DNA of 64,000 bases from Gluconobacter frateurii (lineage in GTDB: Bacteria > Pseudomonadota > Alphaproteobacteria > Acetobacterales > Acetobacteraceae): assembly GCF_002723955.1 (NCBI RefSeq), contig NZ_BEWN01000002.1, positions 670,188 to 734,187 of the forward strand. Reading direction: 5' to 3'. Below are positions 34,797 through 44,156 of the stretch, piece by piece. The notes below the pieces were generated by a model, which made no database searches, was not told the origin of the DNA, and saw only the letters and a list, made by a program, of their open reading frames with translations. Numbering within the stretch: position 1 is the stretch's first letter; the number at the start of each line of letters is the position of its first letter. Both the position numbers and the translations under genes were made by a program.

Positions 34797-35582
34797 TCAG
34801 CGCATACCCGGCTGTTTCTTGACGGTTTGCCAGAGGGCTTCCAGTGTTTGCAGATCCTGTTCGCCCATCGTTTTGCCTTCCGCCGCCAGACTGGCTTCCA
34901 TGGCCTCGAACCGGCGTGTGAACTTCCGGTTGCTGCGACGCAGAGCTGCTTCGGGATCTAGTCCGAGCTTGCGCGCAAGACTGGCCATCGTGAACAGGAC
35001 GTCTCCAAGCTCATCCTCGATCCGGTCCCGGTCACCATCCAGTTCGGCTTTCAGTTCGCTGATTTCCTCCTGAACCTTTTCCAGAACCCCTGACGGGTCA
35101 TCCCAGTCAAATCCCACGCGGGCTGCTCGGCGACAGAGTTTTGCGGCCCGGACCAGTGCTGGAAGATTCGGCGCAATTCCAGCCAAGGCACCATATTCGG
35201 CTTTGCCGTGGCGCTCGGTTTCCTTGGTCCGCTCCCAGAGGTCTTCGTCGTGCTCGACATTGCTGAAAATATTGGGATGACGGCGTACCATCTTGTCTGC
35301 GATTTTTCCGGCCACGGCGTCAAAGTCGAAAAGCCCCTTTTCCTGAGCCATCTGCGCCTGAAACACGACCTGAAGCAGCAGATCTCCCAGTTCATCCGGC
35401 AGAGAGTCACTGTCATCGCGGGCAATGGCGTCCATCACCTCGTAGGCTTCTTCGATAGCGAAAGGCGCGATCGTCTCTGGCGTTTGCGCCACGTCCCAAG
35501 GGCAGCCGTTTTCCGGATCCCGCAGGCGCTTCATGATGTCCAGAAGGCGGTCAATCTGACGGACGGGCTGGGTCTGGGTCAT
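34797..35582 (-). CDS. mazG: Nucleoside triphosphate pyrophosphohydrolase
   Basis: House-cleaning enzyme that hydrolyses (d)NTPs to monophosphates, 261 residues with two MazG domains. Metal motifs EEAYEVMDA/DELGDLLLQVVFQ in the first and EEISELKAE/EDELGDVLFTMA in the second match the family. The N-terminus carries the common LRDPENGCPWD signature. No mazEF toxin genes are adjacent. Confidence 0.94.
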   Translation of the reverse strand: MTQTQPVRQIDRLLDIMKRLRDPENGCPWDVAQTPETIAPFAIEEAYEVMDAIARDDSDSLPDELGDLLLQVVFQAQMAQEKGLFDFDAVAGKIADKMVRRHPNIFSNVEHDEDLWERTKETERHGKAEYGALAGIAPNLPALVRAAKLCRRAARVGFDWDDPSGVLEKVQEEISELKAELDGDRDRIEDELGDVLFTMASLARKLGLDPEAALRRSNRKFTRRFEAMEASLAAEGKTMGEQDLQTLEALWQTVKKQPGMR

Positions 35583-35770
35583 AACGGCTCCTGGGCGGTA
35601 GTCTGATTATGGGGGCAGACTGTACATCATACCCTTTCAGTACCGTCACAGAAAGCACGGAGCATCTGTTCGCGCGTGCCGGGATGACATGCCACAGAAT
35701 AAAAGAGTAAGAAGGGCGGCCCGGCTGGCGGAATTTCTCTGTGCCGGACATTTTTTGCAGACCGGATACG

Positions 35771-36682
35771 ATGGACATGGCCAGGATTTTTATTGACGGC
35801 GAAGCTGGGACCACGGGGCTGGGAATTCGTCAGCGCATTGAGGCGCTTCCCGAGACTTATGGGATCGAAGTGCTGTCAATTGAGCCTGCCCTGCGAAAAG
35901 ATGCGGATGCGCGCCGCGCGATGCTGTCTCAGGCGGATGTTGCCATTCTCTGCCTTCCCGATGATGCCGCGCGCGAAACGGTCGCGCTGGCAGAGGGGCT
36001 GAACGTCCGTATTCTGGATGCCAGTACGGCTCATCGTATTGCGGATGGCTGGGTCTATGGACTGCCAGAACTGGATGAGGAGCAGGGTGCGCTCATCCGG
36101 GGCGCGACACATGTTGCGAATCCGGGATGTTATCCGACGGGGGCGATCGCTCTTCTGCGGCCGCTGGTTCGGGCAGGGCTGATTCCGCCGGATCATTCCA
36201 TCTCCATTAACGCGGTTTCGGGCTACAGCGGGGCAGGACGCTCTGCGATTGAAGCCCATGAGCGCGATGGTGGCCCGGCGTTTTTCCTGTACGGCCTCAC
36301 GCTGGAACACAAGCACCTGCCGGAAATCCAGCATTACTCAGGTCTGACCCGCCAGCCGGTCTTTGTACCGTCCGTCGGGCATTTCCCGCAGGGCATGATC
36401 GTGTCCATCCCGCTGCATCTTGCCGATCTGCCGGGGCATCCGACGCCGCGCGATCTGGAAGCTACACTGGAAAAAGCTTACCGTGGCTGTGAGCATGTGC
36501 GTGTCCTGCCATCCGAGCCCAAACTGCTTGCCGACACGCTCGCAAATACGGACAACATGGAACTTCGCGTTCACAGCAACCCGTCCGGTGAGAAGGTTTT
36601 GTTGACGGCGCGGCTTGATAATCTGGGCAAGGGCGCCTCTGGTGCAGCCATCCAGAACCTGCTTTTGATGCTGGGTCTCTGA
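35771..36682 (+). CDS. argC: N-acetyl-gamma-glutamyl-phosphate reductase (type 2)
   Basis: Third step of arginine synthesis, reducing N-acetylglutamyl phosphate with NADPH. About 303 residues, the short type-2 form. Landmarks are IFIDGEAGTTGLGIRQRI (Rossmann loop), the catalytic cysteine in HVANPGCYPTGAIALLRPL, NAVSGYSGAG and a histidine in VPSVGHFPQGM. ATG at 35771 was chosen, with GGA nearby; ATG at 35777 is also possible. No other arg genes are near. Confidence 0.93.
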   Translation: MDMARIFIDGEAGTTGLGIRQRIEALPETYGIEVLSIEPALRKDADARRAMLSQADVAILCLPDDAARETVALAEGLNVRILDASTAHRIADGWVYGLPELDEEQGALIRGATHVANPGCYPTGAIALLRPLVRAGLIPPDHSISINAVSGYSGAGRSAIEAHERDGGPAFFLYGLTLEHKHLPEIQHYSGLTRQPVFVPSVGHFPQGMIVSIPLHLADLPGHPTPRDLEATLEKAYRGCEHVRVLPSEPKLLADTLANTDNMELRVHSNPSGEKVLLTARLDNLGKGASGAAIQNLLLMLGL

Positions 36683-36740
36683 TTTTTTCTTTACGGTCTG
36701 GTCCTTTTGTCAGGAATGCACTAGGGTCTGGGCCGTTCGC

Positions 36741-36824
36741 GCGAGAGTGGCGGAACGGTAGACGCAGTCGGCTCAAAATCGACCGCCGAAAGGCATGGGG
36801 GTTCGAATCCCCCCTCTCGCACCA
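36741..36824 (+). tRNA. tRNA-Leu (anticodon CAA)
   Basis: Cloverleaf with acceptor stem GCGAGAG/CTCTCGC and encoded CCA. The anticodon loop is CTCAAAA (anticodon CAA), there is a long variable arm, and the T arm is GGGGG-TTCGAAT-CCCCC. Confidence 0.95.
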
Positions 36825-36878
36825 AAACCGGGCGCACCAGTCTGGCTGCACCCGAGGACCGTTTAGCCCGGAACGAGC

Positions 36879-38039
36879 ATGTCCAAGCCGAGTGTCAAAC
36901 CCTCCCGCCCGTTCTTTTCCTCCGGTCCCTGCGCAAAACGCCCCGGATGGTCCCTTTCAGCACTCGATCAGGCGCTTCTGGGCCGTTCGCATCGCGCCAC
37001 TGAAGGCCGTGCACGCCTCAAGGAAGTCATCACGCGTTCCAAGGATGTGCTTGGCATTCCGGCTGACTGGCGAGTCGCCGTTGTCCCCGCATCCGATACC
37101 GGCGCTGTAGAAATGGTTCTCTGGGCGCTGGCTGGCGGCGAACGCGGCATGGATGTTCTGTCTTTCGAGAGTTTTTCCGGAACATGGGCGCAGGATCTGC
37201 GGGACGTTCTGAAAATCGAAGACCTTCGTGTTCACGAAGCGCCTTATGGCCGTCTTCCGGACCTTTCCGCCGTTGACTGGTCCCGCGATGTCGTTCTGAC
37301 ATGGAATGGCACGACATCCGGCGTCCGTATCCCGAATGCAGACGCTATTCCGGCAGAGCATGAAGGGCTTGTGATCTGCGATGCCACGTCTGCGGCTTTC
37401 GCCATGGATCTTCCATGGGATCGCCTCGATATCGTGACGTGGTCATGGCAGAAGGCGCTGGGCGGCGAGGCTGCTCATGGCATGCTCGCCATCAGCCCGC
37501 GCGCTGCTGCGCGTCTGGCTGAAGCCTCTCCGCGTCCGCTTCCAAAGATTTTCCGTCTGGCCAACAAGAAGGGCCTGATGGAAGCTGTTTTTGAAGGCGA
37601 CACCATTAACACCCCATCCATGCTTTGCGTTGAAGATGCTCTGGATGGATTGCGCTGGGCCGAAAGCGTCGGCGGTCTTGAAGCCCTGAAGGCTCGTTCG
37701 CAGGCCAGTCTGGCAGTCGTCGCCGAGTGGGTGGAAAAGACCGACTGGGTGTCATTCCTTGCTGAATTGCCTGAGACACGTTCCTGCACATCCATCTGTC
37801 TGAAAATTTCCGCGCCATGGTTCGAAGAGCTTGCTCCTGAAACACAGAGCAAGGTCGTGAAGCATCTAACCGGGCTGGTCGCGCAGGAAGGGGCAGGCTA
37901 TGACCTCGCGTCCTATCGAGATGCCCCGGCCGGGCTGCGGATCTGGGGAGGGGCGACAGTGAATGCGGAAGACATTCAGGCTCTCCTGCCGTGGCTGGAC
38001 TGGGCTTATGAGTGCACACGCGAGGAGTTTTCTGCATGA
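36879..38039 (+). CDS. serC: Phosphoserine aminotransferase
   Basis: PLP enzyme (386 residues) making phosphoserine in serine and vitamin B6 synthesis. The PLP lysine is K192 in [10 protein letters not shown]. Other family blocks are [13 protein letters not shown] at the N-terminus, [16 protein letters not shown] and [13 protein letters not shown]. This is the long alphaproteobacterial SerC type. Stop codon overlaps the hisZ start by four bases. The usual partner serA is absent here. Confidence 0.95.
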   Translation: MSKPSVKPSRPFFSSGPCAKRPGWSLSALDQALLGRSHRATEGRARLKEVITRSKDVLGIPADWRVAVVPASDTGAVEMVLWALAGGERGMDVLSFESFSGTWAQDLRDVLKIEDLRVHEAPYGRLPDLSAVDWSRDVVLTWNGTTSGVRIPNADAIPAEHEGLVICDATSAAFAMDLPWDRLDIVTWSWQKALGGEAAHGMLAISPRAAARLAEASPRPLPKIFRLANKKGLMEAVFEGDTINTPSMLCVEDALDGLRWAESVGGLEALKARSQASLAVVAEWVEKTDWVSFLAELPETRSCTSICLKISAPWFEELAPETQSKVVKHLTGLVAQEGAGYDLASYRDAPAGLRIWGGATVNAEDIQALLPWLDWAYECTREEFSA

Positions 38040-39175
38040 GCCTGTATTCCGAGACCCCGAGCGCTGCCCTTTTACCATCCGGCTTTTCTGATCTTCTGCC
38101 GGGAGAAGCCGAGGCGGAAGCCCGTGGCATTGCCTGTGTCATGGAAGCGTTCTCCCGCCATGGGTACGAGCGCGTCCGTCCGCCCATGCTGGAATTCGAA
38201 ACGTCTCTTCTGAACGGTTCCGGCTCGGCACTTTCCACGCAGACCTTCCGCCTGATGGACCCGAGTTCCCATCGCATGATGGCACTGCGCCCGGACATGA
38301 CGACGCAGATCGCGCGTATTGCCAGTGTGCGCCTGCAGGATGCGCCGCGCCCACTGCGGCTGTCCTATTCCGGAAGCTGCATCGTTATTGGGACGCCGGG
38401 CCGCGAGGCTGATCGTCAGGTGTCGCAGGCCGGGATCGAACTGATTGGCCCGGATTCCGCTCAGGCGGATGCCGAGGTGGTGGCGCTTGGTGCGACGGCT
38501 CTCGAAGAACTCGGTATCAAGGGTGTGTCTTTTGATCTGTCCATGCCAGCTCTGGCTCTTGGCCTTATCGAGAGTGCCATTCCAGCAGCTGATCAGGATG
38601 AACTGATTCAGGCATTGAACCGCAAGGATGCTGCCTCTGTTGCTGAACTGGGCGGCCCGATTGCAGATATGCTGGCCGTGATGCTTCAGGCCGCGGGTCC
38701 TGCGGATCGTGCGCTGGATATGCTGGCGTCACTGGACTTCCCCGAGATCGTGCGTCCGCATTTCGAGCGTTTGGTTGCGTCCGTTGCAGCGATCCGTGAG
38801 CGGGCTCCGTCTCTGCGTCTGACGGTCGATCCTGTCGATTTCCGTGGCTGGCAGTATCATACTGGCCTCTGCATCACGGTGTTCTCCACGACCTCTCGTG
38901 AGGAACTCGGCCGGGGTGGCCGCTACGTTGCAGGTCAGGAGCCCGCGTGTGGCCTGACGCTCCGTCCGCAGGCCCTTTTGCGTGCCGCGCCGGTACCTCC
39001 GGCCCGTCCACGCTGCTATGTCCCCGTTCGTCTGGGTGGCGAAGACATGGCGGCTCTGCATGCGCAGGGTTTCGCGACCGTGTCTGCCCTTGAAGCCGAT
39101 GCAGACCCTGCCGCCGAAGCGCGCCATCTGCGTTGCACCCATTTCTGGCGGGATGGCGCGGCTCACGCGCTCTGA
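38036..39175 (+). CDS. hisZ: ATP phosphoribosyltransferase regulatory subunit
   Basis: A catalytically inactive HisRS-like subunit that binds short-form HisG in histidine synthesis. It has 379 residues. The N-terminus shows [20 protein letters not shown] and [10 protein letters not shown], followed by [25 protein letters not shown], the class-II synthetase motif area. The C-terminal anticodon domain of HisRS is missing. A longer frame starting at 38012 lies inside serC; the ATG at 38036 is coupled to it as ATGA. Confidence 0.93.
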   Translation: MSLYSETPSAALLPSGFSDLLPGEAEAEARGIACVMEAFSRHGYERVRPPMLEFETSLLNGSGSALSTQTFRLMDPSSHRMMALRPDMTTQIARIASVRLQDAPRPLRLSYSGSCIVIGTPGREADRQVSQAGIELIGPDSAQADAEVVALGATALEELGIKGVSFDLSMPALALGLIESAIPAADQDELIQALNRKDAASVAELGGPIADMLAVMLQAAGPADRALDMLASLDFPEIVRPHFERLVASVAAIRERAPSLRLTVDPVDFRGWQYHTGLCITVFSTTSREELGRGGRYVAGQEPACGLTLRPQALLRAAPVPPARPRCYVPVRLGGEDMAALHAQGFATVSALEADADPAAEARHLRCTHFWRDGAAHAL

Positions 39176-39230
39176 CCTCCAGTTTTCCTGAATTTTTCAT
39201 TCCTGTATCCCAAGTCGAGGAAGCCAGCTC

Positions 39231-40520
39231 ATGTCCAACGTCACCGTGATCGGAACCCAGTGGGGGGACGAGGGTAAAGGCAAGATTGTAGACTGGCTTG
39301 CCAGTCGCGCTGATATCGTTGTCCGTTTCCAGGGTGGTCACAACGCTGGTCATACGCTGGTTGTCGGCGATCAGGTCTATAAGTTGTCGCTGCTGCCATC
39401 GGGTCTCGTGCGTGGCCAGATCGGCGTAATCGGCAACGGCGTCGTCATCGACCCGAAGGCCCTGATGTCCGAGATTGACCGCGTGACGGCTCAGGGCCTG
39501 AAGGTCACGCCGGAAACGCTGTGGATTGCCGAGAATGCTCCGCTGATTCTGCCGGTACATGGTGCGCTGGATCGTGCGCGTGAAGCTGCGCGTGGGGATC
39601 GCAAGATCGGCACAACGGGTCGCGGCATTGGCCCGGCCTATGAAGACAAGGTGGCCCGTCGCGCCATTCGCGTCTGTGATCTGGCTGAGCCCGAGACGCT
39701 GGACTGGAAGCTGGACGAAGTTCTGCTGCACCACAACACGCTGCTGGCGGGTCTGGGTGCTGAGACCTTCACGAAGGAAGAACTCAAGGACTTCCTGACG
39801 GAAATCACGCCGCGCCTCATGTCCTTCGCATGCCCGGTCTGGGATCGTCTGGACGAGGCCCGTCGTGCTGGCCGTCGCATCCTGTTCGAAGGTGCGCAGG
39901 CTGTCATGCTGGACGTCGATCACGGCACCTATCCGTTCGTGACCAGTTCCAACACGGTTGCTGCTGTTGCCGCATCTGGCAGTGGTGTCAGCCCGTCTTC
40001 CATTGGGTTCGTTCTGGGTATTGCCAAGGCATATACAACCCGCGTGGGCGAAGGTCCGTTCCCGAGCGAACTGTTCGATGATGTTGGGCGCACGATCGGT
40101 GAGCGTGGCCATGAGTTCGGCACGGTCACTGGCCGTCCGCGTCGTTGCGGCTGGTTCGATGCCGTCATGCTGCGCCGTGCAGCCCGCGTTGGCGGCGTGA
40201 CGGGTATTGCACTGACGAAGCTGGACGTGCTGGATGGTCTGGAAGAAATCTCGATCTGCGTTGGCTATGAACTGGACGGCAAGAAGATCGACACCTTCCC
40301 GTCCGCGCCCGGTGCGCAGGCTCGTGTGAAGCCGATCTACGAGACGATGCCGGGCTGGCAGGAAACCACTGCTGGTGCCCGTTCGTGGGGCGAGCTGCCA
40401 GCGCAGGCCATCAAGTATGTGCGCCGGATCGAGGAACTGATCGAAGCGCCCGTGACGCTGCTATCCACGAGCCCAGAACGTGACGACACGATCCTGATGC
40501 GCGATCCGTTCGAGGACTGA
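39231..40520 (+). CDS. purA: Adenylosuccinate synthetase
   Basis: GTP-dependent step from IMP to adenylosuccinate in AMP synthesis; 429 residues, usual length. Conserved blocks: [17 protein letters not shown] at the N-terminus with catalytic Asp, [47 protein letters not shown] and [12 protein letters not shown]. It follows hisZ by 55 bp, so serC-hisZ-purA is a probable operon. Confidence 0.97.
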   Translation: MSNVTVIGTQWGDEGKGKIVDWLASRADIVVRFQGGHNAGHTLVVGDQVYKLSLLPSGLVRGQIGVIGNGVVIDPKALMSEIDRVTAQGLKVTPETLWIAENAPLILPVHGALDRAREAARGDRKIGTTGRGIGPAYEDKVARRAIRVCDLAEPETLDWKLDEVLLHHNTLLAGLGAETFTKEELKDFLTEITPRLMSFACPVWDRLDEARRAGRRILFEGAQAVMLDVDHGTYPFVTSSNTVAAVAASGSGVSPSSIGFVLGIAKAYTTRVGEGPFPSELFDDVGRTIGERGHEFGTVTGRPRRCGWFDAVMLRRAARVGGVTGIALTKLDVLDGLEEISICVGYELDGKKIDTFPSAPGAQARVKPIYETMPGWQETTAGARSWGELPAQAIKYVRRIEELIEAPVTLLSTSPERDDTILMRDPFED

Positions 40521-40611
40521 TCCTCTTTTCTTGCGAGACTCTCCAGTCCGTTAACGAAGCCTCAATTCCTGTCCGGCATAAAGTGTCAGACAGGATTTTG
40601 ACGGAACGGAC

Positions 40612-42582
40612 ATGGATTACACTCAGGGAGATGACAGCCCGGAACTGCTGATCGCAGACCGCTATCTGGTCAACACGACGCAGAAGCAGCCAGCGATCGG
40701 GGGCTGTCCTACCTGGGTTGCACAGGACATTACTGCCACAGGCTCGACCTGGCTGGCGCTGGCACCGTCCATGCCGTCCCCCAAATTTTCAGAGCTGATG
40801 TTCTTTCGACATGAGAGTGTCATTGGCCTCCATGCTCATGAATATCATAACGGTGCCCTCTGGGTGCTGTGTGCTCACCCGCCCGGCCCGTCCCTTGTCG
40901 AGGGGTTGGGTCTGTGGTCGGAAAGCCAGATTATCGACGGCGTTATCCGGCCCATGGCCGATGCTCTTGAGAAGCTTGATGCTGCGGGGCTGACCTGCCG
41001 TGGCATCCGGCCTGATAATCTGTTTGTAGGGCAGGGACTGCACAAGGTCGTGCTTGGTCCTCTGGGTGTGACAGGAGGTGCTGAACTCCAACCCGCCCTG
41101 TTTGAGCCCCTATGCTCCGCTGTCTGCCATCCGACGGCACGCGGGGTAGGAACTATCGCCGGAGATATTTTTTCGCTCGGCGTGCTGGTGCTGTCGCTCT
41201 GTATCGGTGAACTTCCGCTTCAGGGCTTGTCAGATGCGGATATTCTCAGGCGTCGTTTTGAGATGGGGTCGGCCACAGCCTATATGCAGGGCCATAATGT
41301 GCCCGTAGGTCTGGTCTCCCTGCTGGAAGCCATGTTGTCCGATACGCCGGAAAACCGGCCTGTTCCCAGCGACCTGATTACGATTGCACCTAGCAAGCTT
41401 TTTTCTATCCGAGCTGAAATTCCGGCTCGTACGCCCCTGATGATTGGGGGCGTCGAAGTCAGAACTCCACGTGCGCTGGCTTGGTATGCGGGCAAATATC
41501 AGAACGAATTTCTGTCTCTGCTTCAACGGAAAATCATCAGTCAGTGGCTGCATCGGGAGCTTGAATTGTCTGTCATGTCCAGCCTGATCGAGCAGGCTGG
41601 CGTGGCCTTTCTTCCCTCCAGCGGGAACAAGGCTGTTGACCCGACGACGATGGTCGTAACGCGCGCGATTGCTATTCTTGATCCTGCTGCGCCTATGTTC
41701 TGGGCGGGCCGCTGGTTCTGGCCCGAGGCCATTCCTCAGATGCTGGCTCATGCCGAGGCGGGTTTGTATCCACCTGATGAGCAGCGGAACATTCGAGGGA
41801 TTGCCGGTTTTTTGACGACAAGTCCAGAGGTCTTCGATGCACCAACGTTGCCTGCGTTACAGTCAACGCAGATTGGCGCTCTCGCTGCGGCGGCGCGTCG
41901 AACTGGGGCAAAGGGCATGGAGCAGATCCGGCGTCTGCCTTATGACATCAATGTCTTTCAACCCTGTCTCTCATCGCGATGTCTGAAAGAACGCATTTCG
42001 CTCTCCGCGGGGTTGTTGCAATGGCTCAACCGGCATGTCTCAGAAGACGAGCTTTCTGCTGATGACATTGGCCGCTCAGGCTTCATGGACGACCAGATGC
42101 GGACGTTTCTGGAAAGTCATTGTGCCCGACAGGGCATTATTCCTTTGGCACAATCCCAGAAAGCCGGGTTACCATCCTGGCTAGCAGATCTGACGCTTCT
42201 GGCAGCGGCGCAACGTCGTTTTGACAAGGAAGCACTGAGCTCTGTTGCGAGACGGGCACTTCCGCTGCTGGAAACAGAACTGAAACAATGGCGCAGTAAA
42301 ACAGCCAGAGCAAGGCGACGTGCCAAGCTGTCTCAACTGGCTGAAGCAGGGAATCTCACGAAGTTTCTTGAAAACGTCAACGATCCGGCGGGCTTGCAAA
42401 AGGATCGTAAAATGGCACGACAGGCTGAGGTTGAAATCGCTCATCTCGAGCAAATTCTTGAGGAAGAGCCCAATCGTAAGGCTGCTCATGAGAGACAGGC
42501 ACGGAATGCCGGTGAGTTTTTTTCCCTACTCGTCGGGATAGCAGTCTCTATGGCCAGTATCTGGCTGGAGTTCTGTGAATGA
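40612..42582 (+). CDS. Membrane-anchored serine/threonine pseudokinase
   Basis: A 656-residue protein with a kinase-like fold in the N-terminal 270 residues but lost catalytic residues. The catalytic loop reads CRGIRPDN (129-136) where active kinases have HRDxKPxN, so the catalytic Asp is Gly. The DFG position reads GPL (149-151). The beta-3 stretch TWLALAP has no Lys. The structural block GDIFSLGVLVLSL (184-196) is kept. Residues about 300-560 are of no recognised family. The region 540-630 is charged and probably coiled-coil (KTARARRRAKLSQLAEAGN...), and a final hydrophobic helix ends the protein (FFSLLVGIAVSMASIWL). It is translationally coupled to a small membrane protein (ATGA). A scaffold or sensor role is inferred. 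Confidence 0.7.
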   Translation: MDYTQGDDSPELLIADRYLVNTTQKQPAIGGCPTWVAQDITATGSTWLALAPSMPSPKFSELMFFRHESVIGLHAHEYHNGALWVLCAHPPGPSLVEGLGLWSESQIIDGVIRPMADALEKLDAAGLTCRGIRPDNLFVGQGLHKVVLGPLGVTGGAELQPALFEPLCSAVCHPTARGVGTIAGDIFSLGVLVLSLCIGELPLQGLSDADILRRRFEMGSATAYMQGHNVPVGLVSLLEAMLSDTPENRPVPSDLITIAPSKLFSIRAEIPARTPLMIGGVEVRTPRALAWYAGKYQNEFLSLLQRKIISQWLHRELELSVMSSLIEQAGVAFLPSSGNKAVDPTTMVVTRAIAILDPAAPMFWAGRWFWPEAIPQMLAHAEAGLYPPDEQRNIRGIAGFLTTSPEVFDAPTLPALQSTQIGALAAAARRTGAKGMEQIRRLPYDINVFQPCLSSRCLKERISLSAGLLQWLNRHVSEDELSADDIGRSGFMDDQMRTFLESHCARQGIIPLAQSQKAGLPSWLADLTLLAAAQRRFDKEALSSVARRALPLLETELKQWRSKTARARRRAKLSQLAEAGNLTKFLENVNDPAGLQKDRKMARQAEVEIAHLEQILEEEPNRKAAHERQARNAGEFFSLLVGIAVSMASIWLEFCE

Positions 42583-43040
42583 AAGAGCCGTCAGCGCGTG
42601 GTCGGGAAGGATTGACGGGCTTCAAATGGTGGCATGGTCTGATTCTTGGTCTGTTGCTGGCTTATGTGCCAGGCAGCCTTCTGGTTGGCGGTGTTCTGTT
42701 GCTACCGCTGGTCGTGCTGCATTTTGTGGACCCTGACGCCGACCGACAGCGCATGATGATCGTTCTGTTCTATCTGGGGGCCGTAATGGTTCATCCCCTG
42801 AGGGCTGCATGGCTGGCTCACGGGGACTGGCAGACCTGTGTTCAACAGATCACCCAACCGCTGACATTGATTCTGGATTGGATGGCGGTCGGCGTGGCGT
42901 GGCTGGTCGCCGAAGCCTCGGCGATCGGGGCGAGGCTCTGGTATGCGGATTACGCACGCAGAGAGCGCAGGGCGATCGAAAAAAGGATCACGGCCCTGCG
43001 TGACGAATGGCTTGATGCAGAGGGACAGGGAAAAACCTGA
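42579..43040 (+). CDS. Small membrane protein coupled to the pseudokinase
   Basis: A 153-residue protein with about three hydrophobic segments (LILGLLLAYVPGSLLVGGVLLLPLVVLHF, MMIVLFYLGAVMVHPL, LILDWMAVGVAWLV) and a charged C-terminal helix (RRERRAIEKRITALRDEW). Its ATG overlaps the pseudokinase stop by four bases, so the two are made together. The positive tail could face the coiled-coil part of its partner. Family not recognised. Confidence 0.65.
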   Translation: MKEPSARGREGLTGFKWWHGLILGLLLAYVPGSLLVGGVLLLPLVVLHFVDPDADRQRMMIVLFYLGAVMVHPLRAAWLAHGDWQTCVQQITQPLTLILDWMAVGVAWLVAEASAIGARLWYADYARRERRAIEKRITALRDEWLDAEGQGKT

Positions 43041-43056
43041 GAAGGCTTTTACGTTA

Positions 43057-44019
43057 TCAAGCCTGCTCAGGAGTGTCTGGTTGGCTATCGACAAGCCGTG
43101 ACGCCAGATCGCCAGCAGCCCCACCAACGAGGCCACGGGCGTAATCCTGTGCGGAGAATGGGCGTAGATCTTCAACCTGTTCACCGACCCCGACCATATG
43201 GACCGGTAGCTTGAACTGTTCAGCAAGGGCCACGACAATCCCGCCACGGGCCGAGCCGTCCAGCTTCGTCACGATCAGCCCGGTAACATTCACCAGTTCC
43301 CGGAACACCCGAACCTGTTCAATGGCGTTCTGGCCTGTCGTTGCATCCAGAACCAGCAGGACGGAGTGCGGAGCGGTTTCGTCAAACTTCCGCATGACGC
43401 GGATGATCTTGGCCAGTTCTTCCATGAGTGCCCCCTTGTTATGGAGGCGGCCGGCGGTGTCGATCAGGAGAAGGTTCTTACCTTCCTCTGTAGCCCGCTT
43501 GATGCCGTCATAGGCCAGACCTGCGGCATCGGCGCCATGCTTGCCAGCGATGACGGGCACGTCGGAGCGCTGTCCCCAGACCTGAAGCTGTTCGACGGCT
43601 GCTGCCCGGAAGGTATCGCCAGCTACCAGCATGACGGATTTACCTTCGTCGCTGTAATGGCGCGCCATCTTTCCGATGGTCGTGGTTTTGCCAACGCCGT
43701 TGACACCAACAACCAGAACGACATGAGGCTTTTTCTTCGGGTCCGGCTCGAACGGAATGGCGACCGGTTCCAGAACACGGGCGATCTCCTCGGCCAGTGC
43801 GTCCCGGATCTCATCGCTTGTGACGTCTTTACCAAAGCGTGAGCTTCGGAAGCTCTCAATGACGCGTTCTGCCACGACCGGGCCGAGGTCTGCCGCGATC
43901 AGTTCGTCTTCGAGTTCTTCAAGAGCGGCATCGTCCAGCTTGCGATGTGTGAACACGGCCCCGAGCCGGGAGCTCGAGCGCGAAAGACCCTGTTTGAGTC
44001 GTGAGAAAAATCCAGCCAT
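43057..44019 (-). CDS. ftsY: Signal recognition particle receptor
   Basis: SRP receptor GTPase that docks ribosome complexes at the membrane. At 320 residues it has the short form, lacking the long acidic A domain of E. coli FtsY. The NG domain starts at about residue 20. The G1 loop is GVNGVGKTTTIGK, followed by DTFRAAAVEQLQ, DTAGR and TKLDGSARGG. It is downstream of mtaB and dapF on the same strand, an order common in alphaproteobacteria. The last 20 residues are an acidic tail. Confidence 0.96.
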   Translation of the reverse strand: MAGFFSRLKQGLSRSSSRLGAVFTHRKLDDAALEELEDELIAADLGPVVAERVIESFRSSRFGKDVTSDEIRDALAEEIARVLEPVAIPFEPDPKKKPHVVLVVGVNGVGKTTTIGKMARHYSDEGKSVMLVAGDTFRAAAVEQLQVWGQRSDVPVIAGKHGADAAGLAYDGIKRATEEGKNLLLIDTAGRLHNKGALMEELAKIIRVMRKFDETAPHSVLLVLDATTGQNAIEQVRVFRELVNVTGLIVTKLDGSARGGIVVALAEQFKLPVHMVGVGEQVEDLRPFSAQDYARGLVGGAAGDLASRLVDSQPDTPEQA

Positions 44020-44156
44020 GCACGGGAGTTCGGACAGCTCAGGCCAGACGTCAAGTGTTGAACGGTGTTTTCGTCCGGTTATTAAACGGCGCTCAGCTCT
44101 ATTTGGTGCGCATCTTCAGGATTGTCTTGGCAGAAAATACTGTGAGGGTCAGCTCT

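Noticed and set aside
38874..40112. 412-residue minus-strand frame
   Set aside because: Antisense to hisZ and purA; no domain motif.
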